Assembly: GCA_963758025.1 (NCBI GenBank) | Contig: CAVWUA010000005.1 | Coordinates: 310,001 to 374,000, forward strand | Length of the DNA stretch: 64,000 nt | From: CAVWUA01 sp963758025 | GTDB taxonomy: Bacteria > Planctomycetota > Planctomycetia > Isosphaerales > Isosphaeraceae | Direction: 5' to 3' | Shown: positions 49,868 through 59,926 of the stretch, one piece after another | How the letters are laid out: every line of letters starts with the position of its first letter | Numbering within the stretch: the first letter of the stretch is position 1 | The notes under the pieces: generated by a model | What the model was told of the DNA's origin: nothing | The model's input: only the letters and a program-made list of their open reading frames with translations | The model's database searches: none | Program-made: the position numbers and the translations under genes

Positions 49868-51032
49868 ATGTCGCGCAAGACCGCCAGCGGCCAACGTCCC
49901 GAGTCGTCACCTGCCCGCGGATCGGCCGACGCCAAACGTGCGCCGACCCTGGCGAGCCTGCGCGCGGAGATCGACCGGATCGACAAGGAACTGGTCCGGC
50001 TCCTGAACCGCCGGGCGGAGATTGCCTCGCAGATCGGGGGGGTGAAGGAGCGACAGGGGCTGGAAGTCTGGTCGCCGGCGCGTGAGGAGGAAGTCCTTTC
50101 CCGAGCCCTCGCCTCCAGCCGTGGTCCCTTGCCCGACGAGACGATCCGGCTGATCTTCCGCGAGCTGATGAGCGGCAGCCGGGCCTTGCAGCGTCCCTTG
50201 CGCATCGCGTGCCTCGGACCGCGCTACAGCTACAGCTATCTGGCCTCCGTCGCCAAGTTCGGCAATGCCGTCGAGCACGTCCCGGTCGGCTCGATCGCCG
50301 CGGTGTTCGAGGAAGTCAACCGCCGGCACGTCCAGTTCGGGATCGTCCCGCTGGAGAACTCGACCGATGGCCGGATCGCCGACACCCTGGAGATGTTCGC
50401 CCGGCTGCCGAACCTGAAGATCCGAGCCGAAATTCGCCTGCGAATTCACCACTGCCTGCTGAGCAAAGGCCCCTGGGGCGGGGTTCGACGTGTGTACTCC
50501 AAGGCGCAGGCGCTTTCACAATGCCGACACTGGCTGGGGAAGAACCTGCCACAGGCGCAGGTGATCGAGGTTGTCTCCACGGCCGCCGCCGCCGAACTTT
50601 CCCAGCGTGAGGAGAGCGCCGCGGCGATCGCCAGCCTCCCCGCCGCCGACGCCTACGGCCTGAATGTTCTCGCCGAGAACATCGAGGATCAGCATCACAA
50701 TCTCACCCGCTTCGCCGTGATCGCCGAGCGTGGTGAAGGCCGAACCGGGCGCGACAAGACGACCCTCATGCTCCGCCTGGCCGAACCAGGCCGGCTCGCT
50801 GTCCAAGGCGATCGACCCGTTCGTCAAGAACGGGGTTAACATGACCTGGATCGAGTCGTTCCCCACCTCCGAATCTCCCCCGGACCGCAACCCCAATTAC
50901 CTGTTCTTCCTCGACATCGAAGGCCACGCCGAGGACCCGCCGGTCCAGAAGGCGATCGAGGCCGTCCGCAAACGCTGCGAGCGGCTGGAGGTTCTCGGCT
51001 CGTATCCACGGGGCGACTCGATCGAAGGGTAG
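49868..51032 (+). CDS. pheA: Chorismate mutase/prephenate dehydratase (one frameshift)
   Basis: About 388 residues; bifunctional P-protein converting chorismate to phenylpyruvate. Chorismate mutase domain (LASLRAEIDRIDKELVRLLNRRAEIASQIG, residues 28-57 onward), prephenate dehydratase domain (IACLGPRYSYSYLA, FGIVPLENSTDGRIADTL, HHCLLS, YSKAQALSQCRHWL, and the NLTRFAVIAE motif, the TRF catalytic element), then an ACT regulatory domain for phenylalanine feedback. The frame breaks at about 50787-50792 within the ACT domain (LMLRLAE / QAGSLSKAIDPFVKNGVNMTWIESFP); length modulo 3 fits one extra base. The Ala/Ser/Arg-rich first 27 residues are unconserved, so a later start is possible. Confidence 0.93.
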
Positions 51033-51070
51033 AACGATTCTCGTGCGGGCGGCTTCGCGAGAAACTCTTC

Positions 51071-51100
51071 TTGTCCACCGCCCGACCGGGCCGTTAGAGT
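51071..51100 (+). promoter_or_regulatory. Candidate thrC promoter
   Basis: TTGTCC (51071-51076), 18-base spacer, TAGAGT (51095-51100). The spacing and -10 sequence resemble the candidate sppA promoter. Confidence 0.4.
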
Positions 51101-51165
51101 GAACGAACGGGGCGAACAGGGCCGATCTTGCCGCCGGTTATCATGCCGGCGCGTGCCGAGGATGG

Positions 51166-52614
51166 ATGCTGCCGATGTCCGTGACGACAACCCGCGACCT
51201 GGCGTACCAGCGTTGCCTCAACCCGTCCTGCGAGGCGACCCTGGCCGTCAGCCAGGCGGCGTTCGCCTGTCCGTCCTGCGGCGACCTGCTCGACGTGGTG
51301 TACGACTGGGATCGCCTCCCGGTGCCAAAGTCGCTCTCGGACTTCGAAGCCAAGTGGTCGCGGCGCATGGACCCCTTGTGCTTCTCCGGGGTCTGGCGGT
51401 TCCGCGACCTCCTACCGTTCGCACCGGCCGAACAGGTCGTCACCATCGGCGAAGGGCAGACCTTGCTCCAGGCCGCCGACAAGGTCGGGCAGTACGTCGG
51501 CAGCGACCCGGGCAAGCTGATGCTGCAATACGAAGGGATGAACCCCTCGGGCAGCTTCAAGGACAACGGCATGACCGCCGCGTTCACCCACGCGCGAATG
51601 GTCGGCGCCCGGCGGGTCGCCTGCGCCAGCACGGGGAACACCTCGGCGGCCCTGGCCGTCTATTGCTCGGCCACGCCGTTCGGCTTCAAGGCGATCATCT
51701 TCATCGGCTCGGGCAAGATCGCCTACGGCAAGCTCGCGCAGGCGCTCGATCACGGGGCCTTGACGATCCAGATTGCCGGTGATTTCGACGATGCCATGCT
51801 GCGGGTCCGCGAGGTCGCGAACAAGCTCGGCATCTATCTGATGAACTCGATCAATCCGTTCCGGCTCGAAGGCCAGAAGACGATCATGTACCGGGTGCTC
51901 GAAGCCCTGCGCTGGGAGCCGCCTGACTGGATCGTCGTGCCGGGGGGCAACCTCGGCAACTCGTCAGCCTTCGGCAAGGCGTTCATTGAGCTGAAGCACC
52001 TCGGCCTGATCGACCGCATCCCCCGTCTGGCCGTCATCAACGCGGCCGGCGCACGGACCCTCGACGATCTGGTCGGTCAGCATCATCTCGCCTGGAACGA
52101 CGGGTTGCCCGACGCGCAGATTACCAAAGGATTCTACGACCAGATGGACACCGAGGGCCGGCGTGCCTCGACGATCGCCTCGGCCATCGAGATCAACCGG
52201 CCGGTAAACCTCAAGAAATGCCTGCGGGCGCTCGACGCCTGCGACGGAGTCGTGCGGCACGTCAGCGACCAGGAGATCATGGACGCGAAGGCCCGCGTCG
52301 GCGCCGGCGGTCTCGGCTGCGAGCCGGCCAGCGCCGCGAGCGTCGCCGGGGCGAGGCGGCTCCGCGAGGAGGGGATCATCGCCCCGAGCGACCGGGTCGT
52401 CTGCATCCTGACCGGCCACCAGTTGAAGGACCCCACCGCGACCGTCGCGTACCACAGCGCCGATCAGGACCAGTTCGAGAAAGTCCTCGGCAGCCGGGGC
52501 GTCCGCCGCGCGGGGTTCGCCAACCGCCCTGTGCTCGTGCCGAACGACCTCGACGACATCATCCGCACGATCGCGCTCTACTCAGACTCGGAATCCGCCC
52601 GGGATCGGGCCTGA
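51166..52614 (+). CDS. thrC: Threonine synthase
   Basis: 482 residues (479 if it starts at the second Met, 51175). PLP-dependent conversion of O-phosphohomoserine to threonine. The N-terminus has a zinc-ribbon CLNPSC...CPSCG typical of the class with this extension. The PLP lysine lies in YEGMNPSGSFKDNGMT; ACASTGNTSAALAVYC and VPGGNLGNSSAFGKAF are the phosphate and substrate loops. A C-terminal block ends with an acidic tail. It follows pheA by 130 bases with its own likely promoter, and dapB is close downstream, so amino-acid synthesis genes cluster here. Confidence 0.94.
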   Translation: MLPMSVTTTRDLAYQRCLNPSCEATLAVSQAAFACPSCGDLLDVVYDWDRLPVPKSLSDFEAKWSRRMDPLCFSGVWRFRDLLPFAPAEQVVTIGEGQTLLQAADKVGQYVGSDPGKLMLQYEGMNPSGSFKDNGMTAAFTHARMVGARRVACASTGNTSAALAVYCSATPFGFKAIIFIGSGKIAYGKLAQALDHGALTIQIAGDFDDAMLRVREVANKLGIYLMNSINPFRLEGQKTIMYRVLEALRWEPPDWIVVPGGNLGNSSAFGKAFIELKHLGLIDRIPRLAVINAAGARTLDDLVGQHHLAWNDGLPDAQITKGFYDQMDTEGRRASTIASAIEINRPVNLKKCLRALDACDGVVRHVSDQEIMDAKARVGAGGLGCEPASAASVAGARRLREEGIIAPSDRVVCILTGHQLKDPTATVAYHSADQDQFEKVLGSRGVRRAGFANRPVLVPNDLDDIIRTIALYSDSESARDRA

Positions 52615-52654
52615 AGCCTGGGGGCGACGGCCGAGTTTACGTGTCGCCGCTCCT

Positions 52655-52684
52655 TTCCGCGACGGCCCTCGGACGGTCGCGGAA
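52655..52684. terminator. Hairpin between thrC and a convergent gene
   Basis: TTCCGCGAC (52655-52663) and GTCGCGGAA (52676-52684) are exact complements with a 12-base loop, midway between stops at 52614 (plus) and 52707 (minus). No T-run. Confidence 0.6.
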
Positions 52685-52706
52685 TCGATGATTGATTGCA
52701 CGAGTT

Positions 52707-53279
52707 TCAGTTCAGAGGAACTTGAGCCACACCGTAACTCCCGCGAAAGTTGGCTGCCTTCACCGGGTCCCTCAGGACGTCAACCTTGGCTTCGATCGGC
52801 AATTCATAGAAAACGACTTCGACAACGAACGACCCTGGGGGCGCTGGGACGTCGAGAGTATCGTCGAACGTTGGATACAGTTCGAGTTCGGGCGGCAACA
52901 GAAACTGTTGATCTTCGTACAGAATTTCCTCAAGGACTTTTTTTCTGTCCTCACGGTCGAGGAATCGGACAGCCCAGATGTACGACATGTTCGGGCGCGT
53001 GTCCTGAATGTACGCTGAGGCCGAGACGTGTATCCGATCATTGCCGATCAGTTCCAGCTTGGGAGAGTCCATGGTGCTACGCGAGATGAATCCCCTTCCC
53101 ATCGGAGATTTCTCCGCATGATCGCCGATTTCGATGGATGTCGTCCCTTGAGGTCGAGCGGGATCGGGACGAATTTCGTCCTGAGCATGGAGCCTGGTCA
53201 TGATGGCGAGAGTCGCCAGAATGGTCCCGAGTGACAGAGCCGCGAGCGATGACGCTTTGAAGGCTAACGAAGTCCGCAT
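52707..53279 (-). CDS. Exported hypothetical protein
   Basis: 190 residues from MRTSLAFKASSLAALSLGTILATLAIMTRLHAQD, a signal peptide or single N-terminal anchor ending at HAQ-DE. The mature part is acidic and beta-rich (KLELIGNDRIHVSASAYIQDTRPNMSYIWAVRFLDREDRKKVLEEILYEDQQFLLPPELELYPTFDDTLDVPAPPGSFVVEVVFYELP). No family is recognised. An upstream Met 20 residues earlier is less likely because it would precede the signal sequence. It is convergent with thrC and divergent from dapB; base composition is visibly less GC-rich than its neighbours, which may mean foreign origin. Confidence 0.65.
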   Translation of the reverse strand: MRTSLAFKASSLAALSLGTILATLAIMTRLHAQDEIRPDPARPQGTTSIEIGDHAEKSPMGRGFISRSTMDSPKLELIGNDRIHVSASAYIQDTRPNMSYIWAVRFLDREDRKKVLEEILYEDQQFLLPPELELYPTFDDTLDVPAPPGSFVVEVVFYELPIEAKVDVLRDPVKAANFRGSYGVAQVPLN

Positions 53280-53560
53280 ACCCGCCCCCCTCTCGATATT
53301 CAACTCGAAGGTACAAGAAACCTCTGGGACCAGAACCAACTATCTTGCAACGGTCAAGAATAATCGAGGGATCTTTTTCAAAATCATAAATCCGGAGGAA
53401 AGTGCGCGAGCCGTCGCGGGGAATCATCCCGGACGGAGGCGGGAGCGTCCTGGCAAATGGGACTCGCCGGCGGTATCATGAACGCCCGTTCGAAGGCCGG
53501 GCATCCACCAGGCCCGAAGGCTCGTATCCCGCACTCGATCCCGACCAGGAGCCGCCTCCC

Positions 53561-54358
53561 GTGCCCCCGATCGAACCGCTGACCATCGGCATGCAAGGCG
53601 CCACCGGACGCATGGGGACCCGGATCATTCAGTTGATCCAGGAGGACCCGGCGTTGACCCTCGGCGCCGCCCTGGACCGCCCCGATCATCCCCGGCTCGG
53701 CGAGGATGTCGGCCCCATGGTCGGGTTGCCCCCGCTGGGCGTGCCGCTGTCGGCCTCGCTGGACAAGGCCGTCAATGTCCTGATCGACTTTTCCACCCCG
53801 ACCGGTTCCCTGAGCGTGGCGAAGGTGTGCGCCGATCGGGGCATTCCGATGGTCGTCGGCACGACGGGATTCGAGCCTTCCCAGCGCGCGGAGCTGGAGG
53901 CGGTCGCGGCGCGGGTACCGCTGCTTCTGGCGTCGAACTTCAGCAAGGCGGTGAACCTCCTGATGCGGCTCGCCGGCGAGGCGGCGAAGGTGCTGGGGGA
54001 TTCGGCGGACATCGAGATCGTCGAGCGGCACCACCACTTCAAGAAGGATGCGCCGAGCGGCACCGCCCTGCGGCTGGCGGAGATCGTGGCCGGGGCGATC
54101 GGGTCGGACCAGTTCACGCACGGTCGCCAGGGGCTGGTCGGCGAGCGGCCCCGGGGCGAGATCGGCCTGCACGCGCTGCGAACCGGCGACAACCCTGGCG
54201 AGCATACCGTCGTCTTCGGCCTGATGGGGGAATGCCTGGAACTCTCGCACCGGGCCTTGAACCGCGACGGGTTCGCCCTCGGGGCGCTCGACGCGGCGAA
54301 GTTCCTCGCCGGAAAACCGCCGGGGAAATATACGATGGAGGATCTGCTGGGGTTATAA
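53561..54358 (+). CDS. dapB: 4-hydroxy-tetrahydrodipicolinate reductase
   Basis: 265 residues. Third step of the diaminopimelate/lysine pathway, NAD(P)H-dependent. The start is a GTG at 53561 with AGGAG upstream; residues before it in the frame are unconserved. Motifs: IGMQGATGRMGTRII (nucleotide binding), IDFSTPTGSLSVAKVCADRGIPMVVGTTGF, NFSKAVNLLMRLAG, and the catalytic/substrate block IVERHHHFKKDAPSGTALRLAE with the HH-K pair. The C-terminal GEHTVVFGLMGECLELSHRALNRDGFALGAL completes the enzyme. Length is normal. Confidence 0.95.
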   Translation: MPPIEPLTIGMQGATGRMGTRIIQLIQEDPALTLGAALDRPDHPRLGEDVGPMVGLPPLGVPLSASLDKAVNVLIDFSTPTGSLSVAKVCADRGIPMVVGTTGFEPSQRAELEAVAARVPLLLASNFSKAVNLLMRLAGEAAKVLGDSADIEIVERHHHFKKDAPSGTALRLAEIVAGAIGSDQFTHGRQGLVGERPRGEIGLHALRTGDNPGEHTVVFGLMGECLELSHRALNRDGFALGALDAAKFLAGKPPGKYTMEDLLGL

Positions 54359-54377
54359 GCCCTAGGATGGAGTTGCA

Positions 54378-54792
54378 ATGGCACGTTGCGATGAGGGATA
54401 TCGTTGCGAGGTCTGCGGCGGGGATGTTGAGGACATCACCGAGTCGGACCTTTACCTGCGGTTCGTGATTGGCGAGGTCGATCCCGAGTTCTTGCACATG
54501 ACCCCCGAGCGCCATATCCGCTGCAATCCCACGCTCGCGCAGTTCATCGTCGCCGAGGGATTCGAACCGGTGGTGGTGGAGGGGCCGTTTGCCAAGTCGG
54601 AGCTGGACCCGGATTTCGTCGCCGAGGAGGAGCAGCGCGTCACGGCGGGATACTGGACGTCTCAAGGAACTGTTCGCCCTCACCGAGGAGATCCCGATCA
54701 CCGAGTATCCCCTGCCGGGCGTGATGGATCGCTGGCGGGAACGGGCGGAGAGCGAGAGCGACGACGTGTTCGAAAAATTCAACCGGCTCTGA
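54378..54792 (+). CDS. Small zinc-ribbon-like hypothetical protein (one frameshift)
   Basis: About 138 residues once joined. The N-terminus MARCDEGYRCEVCGGDVEDI has Cys4, Cys10 and Cys13 (C-x2-C) and a further Cys near 49 (HIRCNPT), suggesting metal binding. The middle reads LYLRFVIGEVDPEFLHMTPERHIRC and VIVAEGF-like helices. The frame breaks at about 54653-54660 (AGYW / RLKELFALTEEIPITEYPLPGVMDRW) and runs to 54792; length is one base over a multiple of three. It lies 20 bases after dapB and may be co-transcribed. No named family is recognised. Confidence 0.65.
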
Positions 54793-54905
54793 AGTTCGGT
54801 TGACAATCGCGCCCGGGAATTCTCTGCTGTTTCGTAAAGAGCGGCGCGGAGACCGCCCCGAACGATCCCTCAGAGTCCTTCGAACGGGTTGAGGAGGCCG
54901 CAACC

Positions 54906-55838
54906 TTGAGGACAGTCATCACCGGTGGAGCCGGGTTTGTCGGTTCGCACCTCTGCGAACGATTTCTGGCCGAAGGACACGAGGTCATCTGCGTCGATAA
55001 CCTGCTGACGGGTCATCGCCGCAATATCGCGTCGATGGTGGACAACCCCCGGTTCCAGTTCATCGAGCACAATATCTCCGCCCCGCTGCACCTCGACGGG
55101 TCGGTCGATAACGTTCTGCACTTCGCGAGTCCGGCCAGTCCGGCCGATTACCTGGAGCATCCGATCCCGACATTGAAGGTCGGCTCGCTCGGCACGCACA
55201 ACGCGCTCGGCCTGGCGAAGGCCAAGGACGCCCGGTTCCTGCTGGCGAGCACGTCGGAGGTCTACGGCGATCCGGAGGTCCACCCCCAGCGCGAGGAGTA
55301 CTGGGGCCACGTCAACCCGATCGGCCCCCGGGGCTGCTACGACGAGGCCAAGCGGTTCGCCGAGGCGATCACGATGGCCTACCACCGTTACCACGGGGTC
55401 AAGACCCGCATCGTGCGGATCTTCAACACGTATGGCCCCCGGATGCGCCTGAACGATGGCCGCGTCTTGCCAGCCTTCATGGGACAGGTTCTCCGGGGCG
55501 AGCCGCTGACCGTCTTCGGCGAAGGGCAGCAGACGCGCAGCTTCTGCTACGTGACCGACCTGGTGGACGGCATCTATCGCCTCTTGAATAGCGACTATGC
55601 CTTGCCGGTGAATATCGGCAACCCTTCAGAAATCACCGTTCTGGAACTGGCCCAGGAGATCATCGCGATGGTGCCCGGCACAAGGAGCACGATCACCTAT
55701 CGCGAGCTTCCCCAGGACGATCCCAAACGCCGACGGCCGGATATCACCAAGGCGCGTGAGATGCTCGGATGGCAGCCGACCGTGGATCGAGCGGAGGGTC
55801 TCCAGCGAACCCTGGAATATTTCCGAACTGTCCTCTGA
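54906..55838 (+). CDS. UDP-glucuronate decarboxylase-type extended SDR
   Basis: 310 residues. NAD-dependent sugar-nucleotide enzyme, most like UDP-glucuronic acid decarboxylase (UDP-xylose synthase): VITGGAGFVGSHLCERFL, VDNLLTGHRRNI, HFASPASPADYLEHPIPTLKVGSLGTHNALGLAKA, STSEVYGDPEVHPQ.EYWGHVNPIGPRGCYDEAKRFAE (YxxxK in CYDEAKR) and TRSFCYVTDLVDGI. The start is a TTG at 54906 with GAGGAGG upstream; no ATG fits. It precedes galE and a glycosyltransferase, so the cluster probably makes a surface or secreted glycan. Confidence 0.9.
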   Translation: MRTVITGGAGFVGSHLCERFLAEGHEVICVDNLLTGHRRNIASMVDNPRFQFIEHNISAPLHLDGSVDNVLHFASPASPADYLEHPIPTLKVGSLGTHNALGLAKAKDARFLLASTSEVYGDPEVHPQREEYWGHVNPIGPRGCYDEAKRFAEAITMAYHRYHGVKTRIVRIFNTYGPRMRLNDGRVLPAFMGQVLRGEPLTVFGEGQQTRSFCYVTDLVDGIYRLLNSDYALPVNIGNPSEITVLELAQEIIAMVPGTRSTITYRELPQDDPKRRRPDITKAREMLGWQPTVDRAEGLQRTLEYFRTVL

Positions 55839-55910
55839 GCGTCCACGTCCTGTCGGCACGTCCGGGGCGTGCCCTCTCCCTTTATGAATCGCGGGAATCA
55901 CGATATCGTC

Positions 55911-56905
55911 ATGCGCATACTCGTCGTCGGCGGTGCCGGTTACATTGGTAGTCATGCGGTCCGGGTGCTCCTCCGGGCGGGTCACGAGGTCCGGGTGCTC
56001 GACAACCTCAGTCAGGGGCACGCCGCGGCGGTACCCCCGGACACGCTGATCCCGGGGGACCTGCTGGACCCGCCCTCGCTGGAAAACGCCCTGCGAGCGC
56101 AAAGCGTTTCGACGCGGTGATGCATTTCGCCGCGTTCGCATCGGTGCCGGAGAGCGTCGCCGAGCCTTCGAGGTACTACCGCAACAACGTCGTCGGCACC
56201 CTGAACCTGCTTGACGCCATGCGTCAAGCGGAGGTTTCGTCCATCGTCTTCTCCAGCACGGCGGCCACCTACGGCGTGCCCGACGCCGAGACGATCGTCG
56301 AATCGACGCCGCAGAAACCGATCAATCCGTATGGCTTCACCAAGCTGGTGATCGAGCACGCCCTGGCCGATTATGCCCGAGCGTATGGCCTGGGTTACGC
56401 CGTGCTCCGCTACTTCAACGCCTGTGGTGCGTCGGACGACGGCTCGATCGGCGAGGACCACACTCCGGAAACCCACTTGATCCCCTTGATTCTTCAGGTC
56501 GCGCTCGGCCAGCGCGAGAACATCTCGATCTTCGGCAACGACTACCCCACGCCCGACGGCACGTGCATCCGGGACTTCATCCACGTTGAGGACCTGGCCG
56601 ACGCGCACTTGCGGGTCCTCGAACGGATCGAACCGGGAAAGGGCCTGGCCTATAACGTCGCGACCGGTCGCGGCTACAGCGTCCGCGAGGTCATCGAGGC
56701 AGCCCGCAAGATCACCGAACATCCGATTCCGGCCGTCGAGCGTCCCCGGCGCCCGGGTGATCCTCCCGTCCTGGTCGCCTCGCCCGAGGCCCTCCAGCGC
56801 GACCTGGGCTGGTCACCCCGCTACCCCGAGATCGAGTCGATCATCCGGACCGCCTGGACGTGGCACAAATCCCACCCCCACGGCTACGATCGGGCGCGCT
56901 CTTGA
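55911..56905 (+). CDS. galE: UDP-glucose 4-epimerase (one frameshift)
   Basis: About 332 residues. NAD-bound enzyme interconverting UDP-glucose and UDP-galactose. ILVVGGAGYIGSHAVRVLL at the N-terminus, then a frame break at about 56105-56108 (RAQSV / FDAVMHFAAFASVPES), TAATYGVPD, the catalytic INPYGFTKLVIEH (YxxxK), LRYFNACGASDDGSIGEDH and TPDGTCIRDFIHVEDLADAH, all GalE hallmarks. Length modulo 3 fits one missing base. ATG 55911 begins the homologous region; an upstream Met in frame is not conserved. Forms a cluster with the UDP-glucuronate decarboxylase-like gene and the GT4 gene. Confidence 0.93.
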
Positions 56906-56942
56906 ACCCCGCTGACCGCTCTTTCCGGATTCATTCCCACTG

Positions 56943-58101
56943 ATGAACATCTTGATGGTCGGTCACTCGTATGTCGTGGCCCTCAACCGCCGTCTCTGCC
57001 GCGAGGTCGCCCGGGCGGGCGGCGACCGGGTCTCCGTGACCGTCGCGGCGCCGTCGTTCTATCACGGTGATTTGCGCACGCTCCCCCTGGAGCCGCTCGA
57101 CGGCGAACCCTATACGCTGGTACCCATTTCGCCCCGGATTTCCAGGGTTCCGCACGTCTTTTTCTACGGTCAGGGGCTGCGCAGGTTGTTGCGGGGCGGG
57201 TCCTGGGATGTCGTTCACGCGTGGGAGGAACCGTATATCCTGGCCGGAGGCCAGATCGCCTGGCAGACTCCCCGAAGCTCCACCCTGGTCTTCTCCTCGT
57301 TCCAGAACCAGCCGAAACGCTACCCCCCGCCGTTCGCTCAGATCGAGCGCTTATGCCGTGATGAAGGCCGCCGGATGGACGGCGTTCGGCCAGACGGTTG
57401 CTGAGAACCTGCGGAGCCGCCCGCCGTACAACAAGCGCCCGATGCGCACGATCCCCCTGGGCATCGACACGGAGGTCTTCCACCCCGACGCCGATGCCCG
57501 GCAGGGCGTCTTCCGAAAGCTGGGCTGGACCGACGACGGCCCGCCGGTCGTGGGGTATCTTGGCCGGTTCGTGCCGGAGAAGGGCCTCGACCTGCTCACC
57601 CGCGTTCTCGACCGTTTGAAGCCCGGCACCTGGCGGGCCTTGCTCGTGGGCGCCGGCTCGATGGAGGGTTCCCTGCGGACCTGGGCCGCCCGGCACGGAG
57701 AGTCCGTGGCACGGGTCGTCACGGGTGTGAAGCACGACGAGGTTCCGCCGTACCTCAACGCGATGGATCTTCTCACCGCGCCGAGCCAGACCCGGCCGAA
57801 CTGGAAGGAACAGCTCGGGCGGATGCTCCTGGAGGCGATGGCCAGCGGTGTCCCGGTGCTCGCCAGCGACTCGGGCGAGATCCCCTACGTCGTCGCCGAC
57901 GCCGGCCGGATCGTTCCCGAAGCCGATGACGAGGCCTGGGTCAACGCCCTGGCCGAGTTCCTCGATAGTCCCGACCAACGCGCGGAATTCGCCCGTCGAG
58001 GGCTTGAGAGGGCTCACGACACCTACGCATGGCCCCGCATTGCCCGACAGTATCTCGACTTCTTCGAGGAGTTGCACGCGGGAAGTACCGTGACCGTGTA
58101 A
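56943..58101 (+). CDS. Glycosyltransferase family 4 protein (one frameshift)
   Basis: About 386 residues with a GT-B fold. N-terminal acceptor domain MNILMVGHSYVVALNRRL and DVVHAWEEPYILAGGQIAW; after a break at about 57345-57352 (PPPFAQIE / YAVMKAAGWTAFGQTVAENL), the GT1/GT4 donor domain follows: IPLGIDTEVFHPD, GYLGRFVPEKGLDLLTRVLDRLK, LLVGAGSMEGSLR, VPPYLNAMDLLTAPSQT and LGRMLLEAMASGVPVLASDSGEIPYV (the EX7E motif). Length modulo 3 fits one extra base. The donor and acceptor cannot be told. It starts 37 bases after galE and is convergent with the oxidoreductase gene. Confidence 0.9.
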
Positions 58102-58116
58102 AGTGACACGGATCAT

Positions 58117-59724
58117 TCACCGCATCTGTTCCAAGCCATCACGATCCCGATCGTCGAGAATCTCCATCGCCGCGTTGCGTCCGTTGACGGCGATGACACT
58201 GCCGCCGGGATGTGTCCCCGCGCCGCAGAGGAAGACACCCGGCATCGGCGTGCGAGGGGTCAACCGTTGATCCCACATGTAGGCCGGAAGGCACTCCCCC
58301 TGAAAGATATGACCGCCGCTCAGTCCCACCTTGTGCTCGATGTCCGGCGGCCCGAGGACCTGGCTGGACAGAACGGCGTCGGGAAGGTTCGAGCAGAACC
58401 GACCGATCGAGTCGAGGGCCAGCCGCTCGACCTCGGCCCGTCGCGTGTCCCACGTCCCTTCCGCGAACGTGTGGGGCACGTACTGGGCGAAGACGCTCAT
58501 CGTATGCACGCCGTCGGGAGCGACGCGCGGGTCGTGCGCCGTCTGGAAGTAAAGCTCGGTCCAGAGCCGCTCCGGCAGGCGGCCCTCCCGGGCCGTTTGG
58601 AATGCGTCGGTCCACTCGGACTTGGTCAAGGGGGTGTTGATCTGTCCGAGGTGGTGCGGCTCGTTCACCCCGGGACGGGCGCGGAAGTTCGGCAGCGCGC
58701 GGAGGGCCACGTTCAGCTTGACCGTGCAGCCAGTCATCGGGATCGACTCCACACGTTCGCGCCACGACGGCTCGGCCGCGTCGTCGAGCAGTCGCAGAGT
58801 GGTCCTCGGATCGGCGTTCGAGACGACCACCGGCGCGTCGATCCGCTCTCCGCCTTCGAGCCGCACCCCCTGCCCCGGCAGGATGCGGGAAACGGGGACG
58901 CCGGTCGCCACCAACGCGCCGGCCTCCCGGGCGACGTCGGCCAGGATCATCGAGACCATCCCCATCCCCCCCTCGACATATCCCCATCCCCCCGGCACAC
59001 CGCCGAGCCGCCCCGACTGGTGATGGAAGTGGATCGACGCCGTCCCGGGATCGTGCGGGCTGGCGTTCGTGCCGATGACCCCCTGCCCCAGATAGGCCAT
59101 CTGAAGCCGCTCGTCGCTCAGGAAGTGCTCGACGTATTCGACCATCGACCACGAGAACAACATCGCCAGGGCCTCGCGATCCCCCCGCAACCGCCGCTCG
59201 ATCTCGTCCCTCGCCGGCGCGGGGCCGATCCAGAGGTCGCGGCCATCGTCCGGACGCAAGGCATCCCGCAACCGGCGCTTCACGTCGCTCATGGCCCGCC
59301 AGCCATCCAGATCCCGTGGGGCGAACCGGCGAATCTCGGCCTCGCAACGATCCTCGTCATCCCAGAGCTGAATGCTGCTTCCATCATCAAACGGCACGAA
59401 CATTCCCGAGGTCGCGGGGGTCCAGCGCAATCCGCGATCGACCAGGCCCAGCTCCTCAATGACCAGGGGATGCAGCAGTCCCAGCAAATACGCACAAGGC
59501 GAGACCCGATACCCCGGCCACGGCTCGTCGATCGTGCAGGCCCCGCCAACCCGCCGCCGCGACTCCAGCACCAGGACCCGGCGCCCGGCCCTCGCCAGAT
59601 AGGCGGCACAGGTCAGCCCGTTATGCCCCGCCCCCACGACGATCACATCCCAACCGCGTTTCGACAACTCCGCCACCGGCAACGGCAGCCCAAACTCCCC
59701 CAACGTCTCCGCCGCCGGCCTCAT
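58117..59724 (-). CDS. FAD-dependent phytoene desaturase-like oxidoreductase
   Basis: 535 residues of the COG1233 (CrtI/carotenoid isomerase/amine-oxidase-like) superfamily. FAD-binding VIVVGAGHNGLTCAAYLARAGRRVLVLESRRRVGGACTI near residues 26-64, GVPGGWGYVEGGMGMVSMILADVAREAGA, a mid-protein VVVSNADPRTTLRLL, and the C-terminal FAD loop GVFLCGAGTHPGGSVIAVNGRNAAMEI. Such enzymes act on isoprenoids, carotenoids or other hydrophobic substrates; without neighbouring crt genes the substrate is unknown. The Met at 59724 was chosen because GGAGGAG precedes it. It faces the glycosyltransferase gene with a 15-base gap. Confidence 0.9.
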   Translation of the reverse strand: MRPAAETLGEFGLPLPVAELSKRGWDVIVVGAGHNGLTCAAYLARAGRRVLVLESRRRVGGACTIDEPWPGYRVSPCAYLLGLLHPLVIEELGLVDRGLRWTPATSGMFVPFDDGSSIQLWDDEDRCEAEIRRFAPRDLDGWRAMSDVKRRLRDALRPDDGRDLWIGPAPARDEIERRLRGDREALAMLFSWSMVEYVEHFLSDERLQMAYLGQGVIGTNASPHDPGTASIHFHHQSGRLGGVPGGWGYVEGGMGMVSMILADVAREAGALVATGVPVSRILPGQGVRLEGGERIDAPVVVSNADPRTTLRLLDDAAEPSWRERVESIPMTGCTVKLNVALRALPNFRARPGVNEPHHLGQINTPLTKSEWTDAFQTAREGRLPERLWTELYFQTAHDPRVAPDGVHTMSVFAQYVPHTFAEGTWDTRRAEVERLALDSIGRFCSNLPDAVLSSQVLGPPDIEHKVGLSGGHIFQGECLPAYMWDQRLTPRTPMPGVFLCGAGTHPGGSVIAVNGRNAAMEILDDRDRDGLEQMR

Positions 59725-59926
59725 GCGCGGGTCTCCTCCGATCCCTCTCGATGACGATACTGAACTTTTGAACACAATTGCACGGAACAGACGGACATGG
59801 TATTCCGATGAACGGTAGTCGCCAGATGTTTCGCTCAAGTCCGGGCCGCCATCGTGCCGATGGAAATGATGAGCGGCGTTGCGCAAACCGAGAATCGCGT
59901 CCTCAGACAAAAGGGAGCGACGTCAC

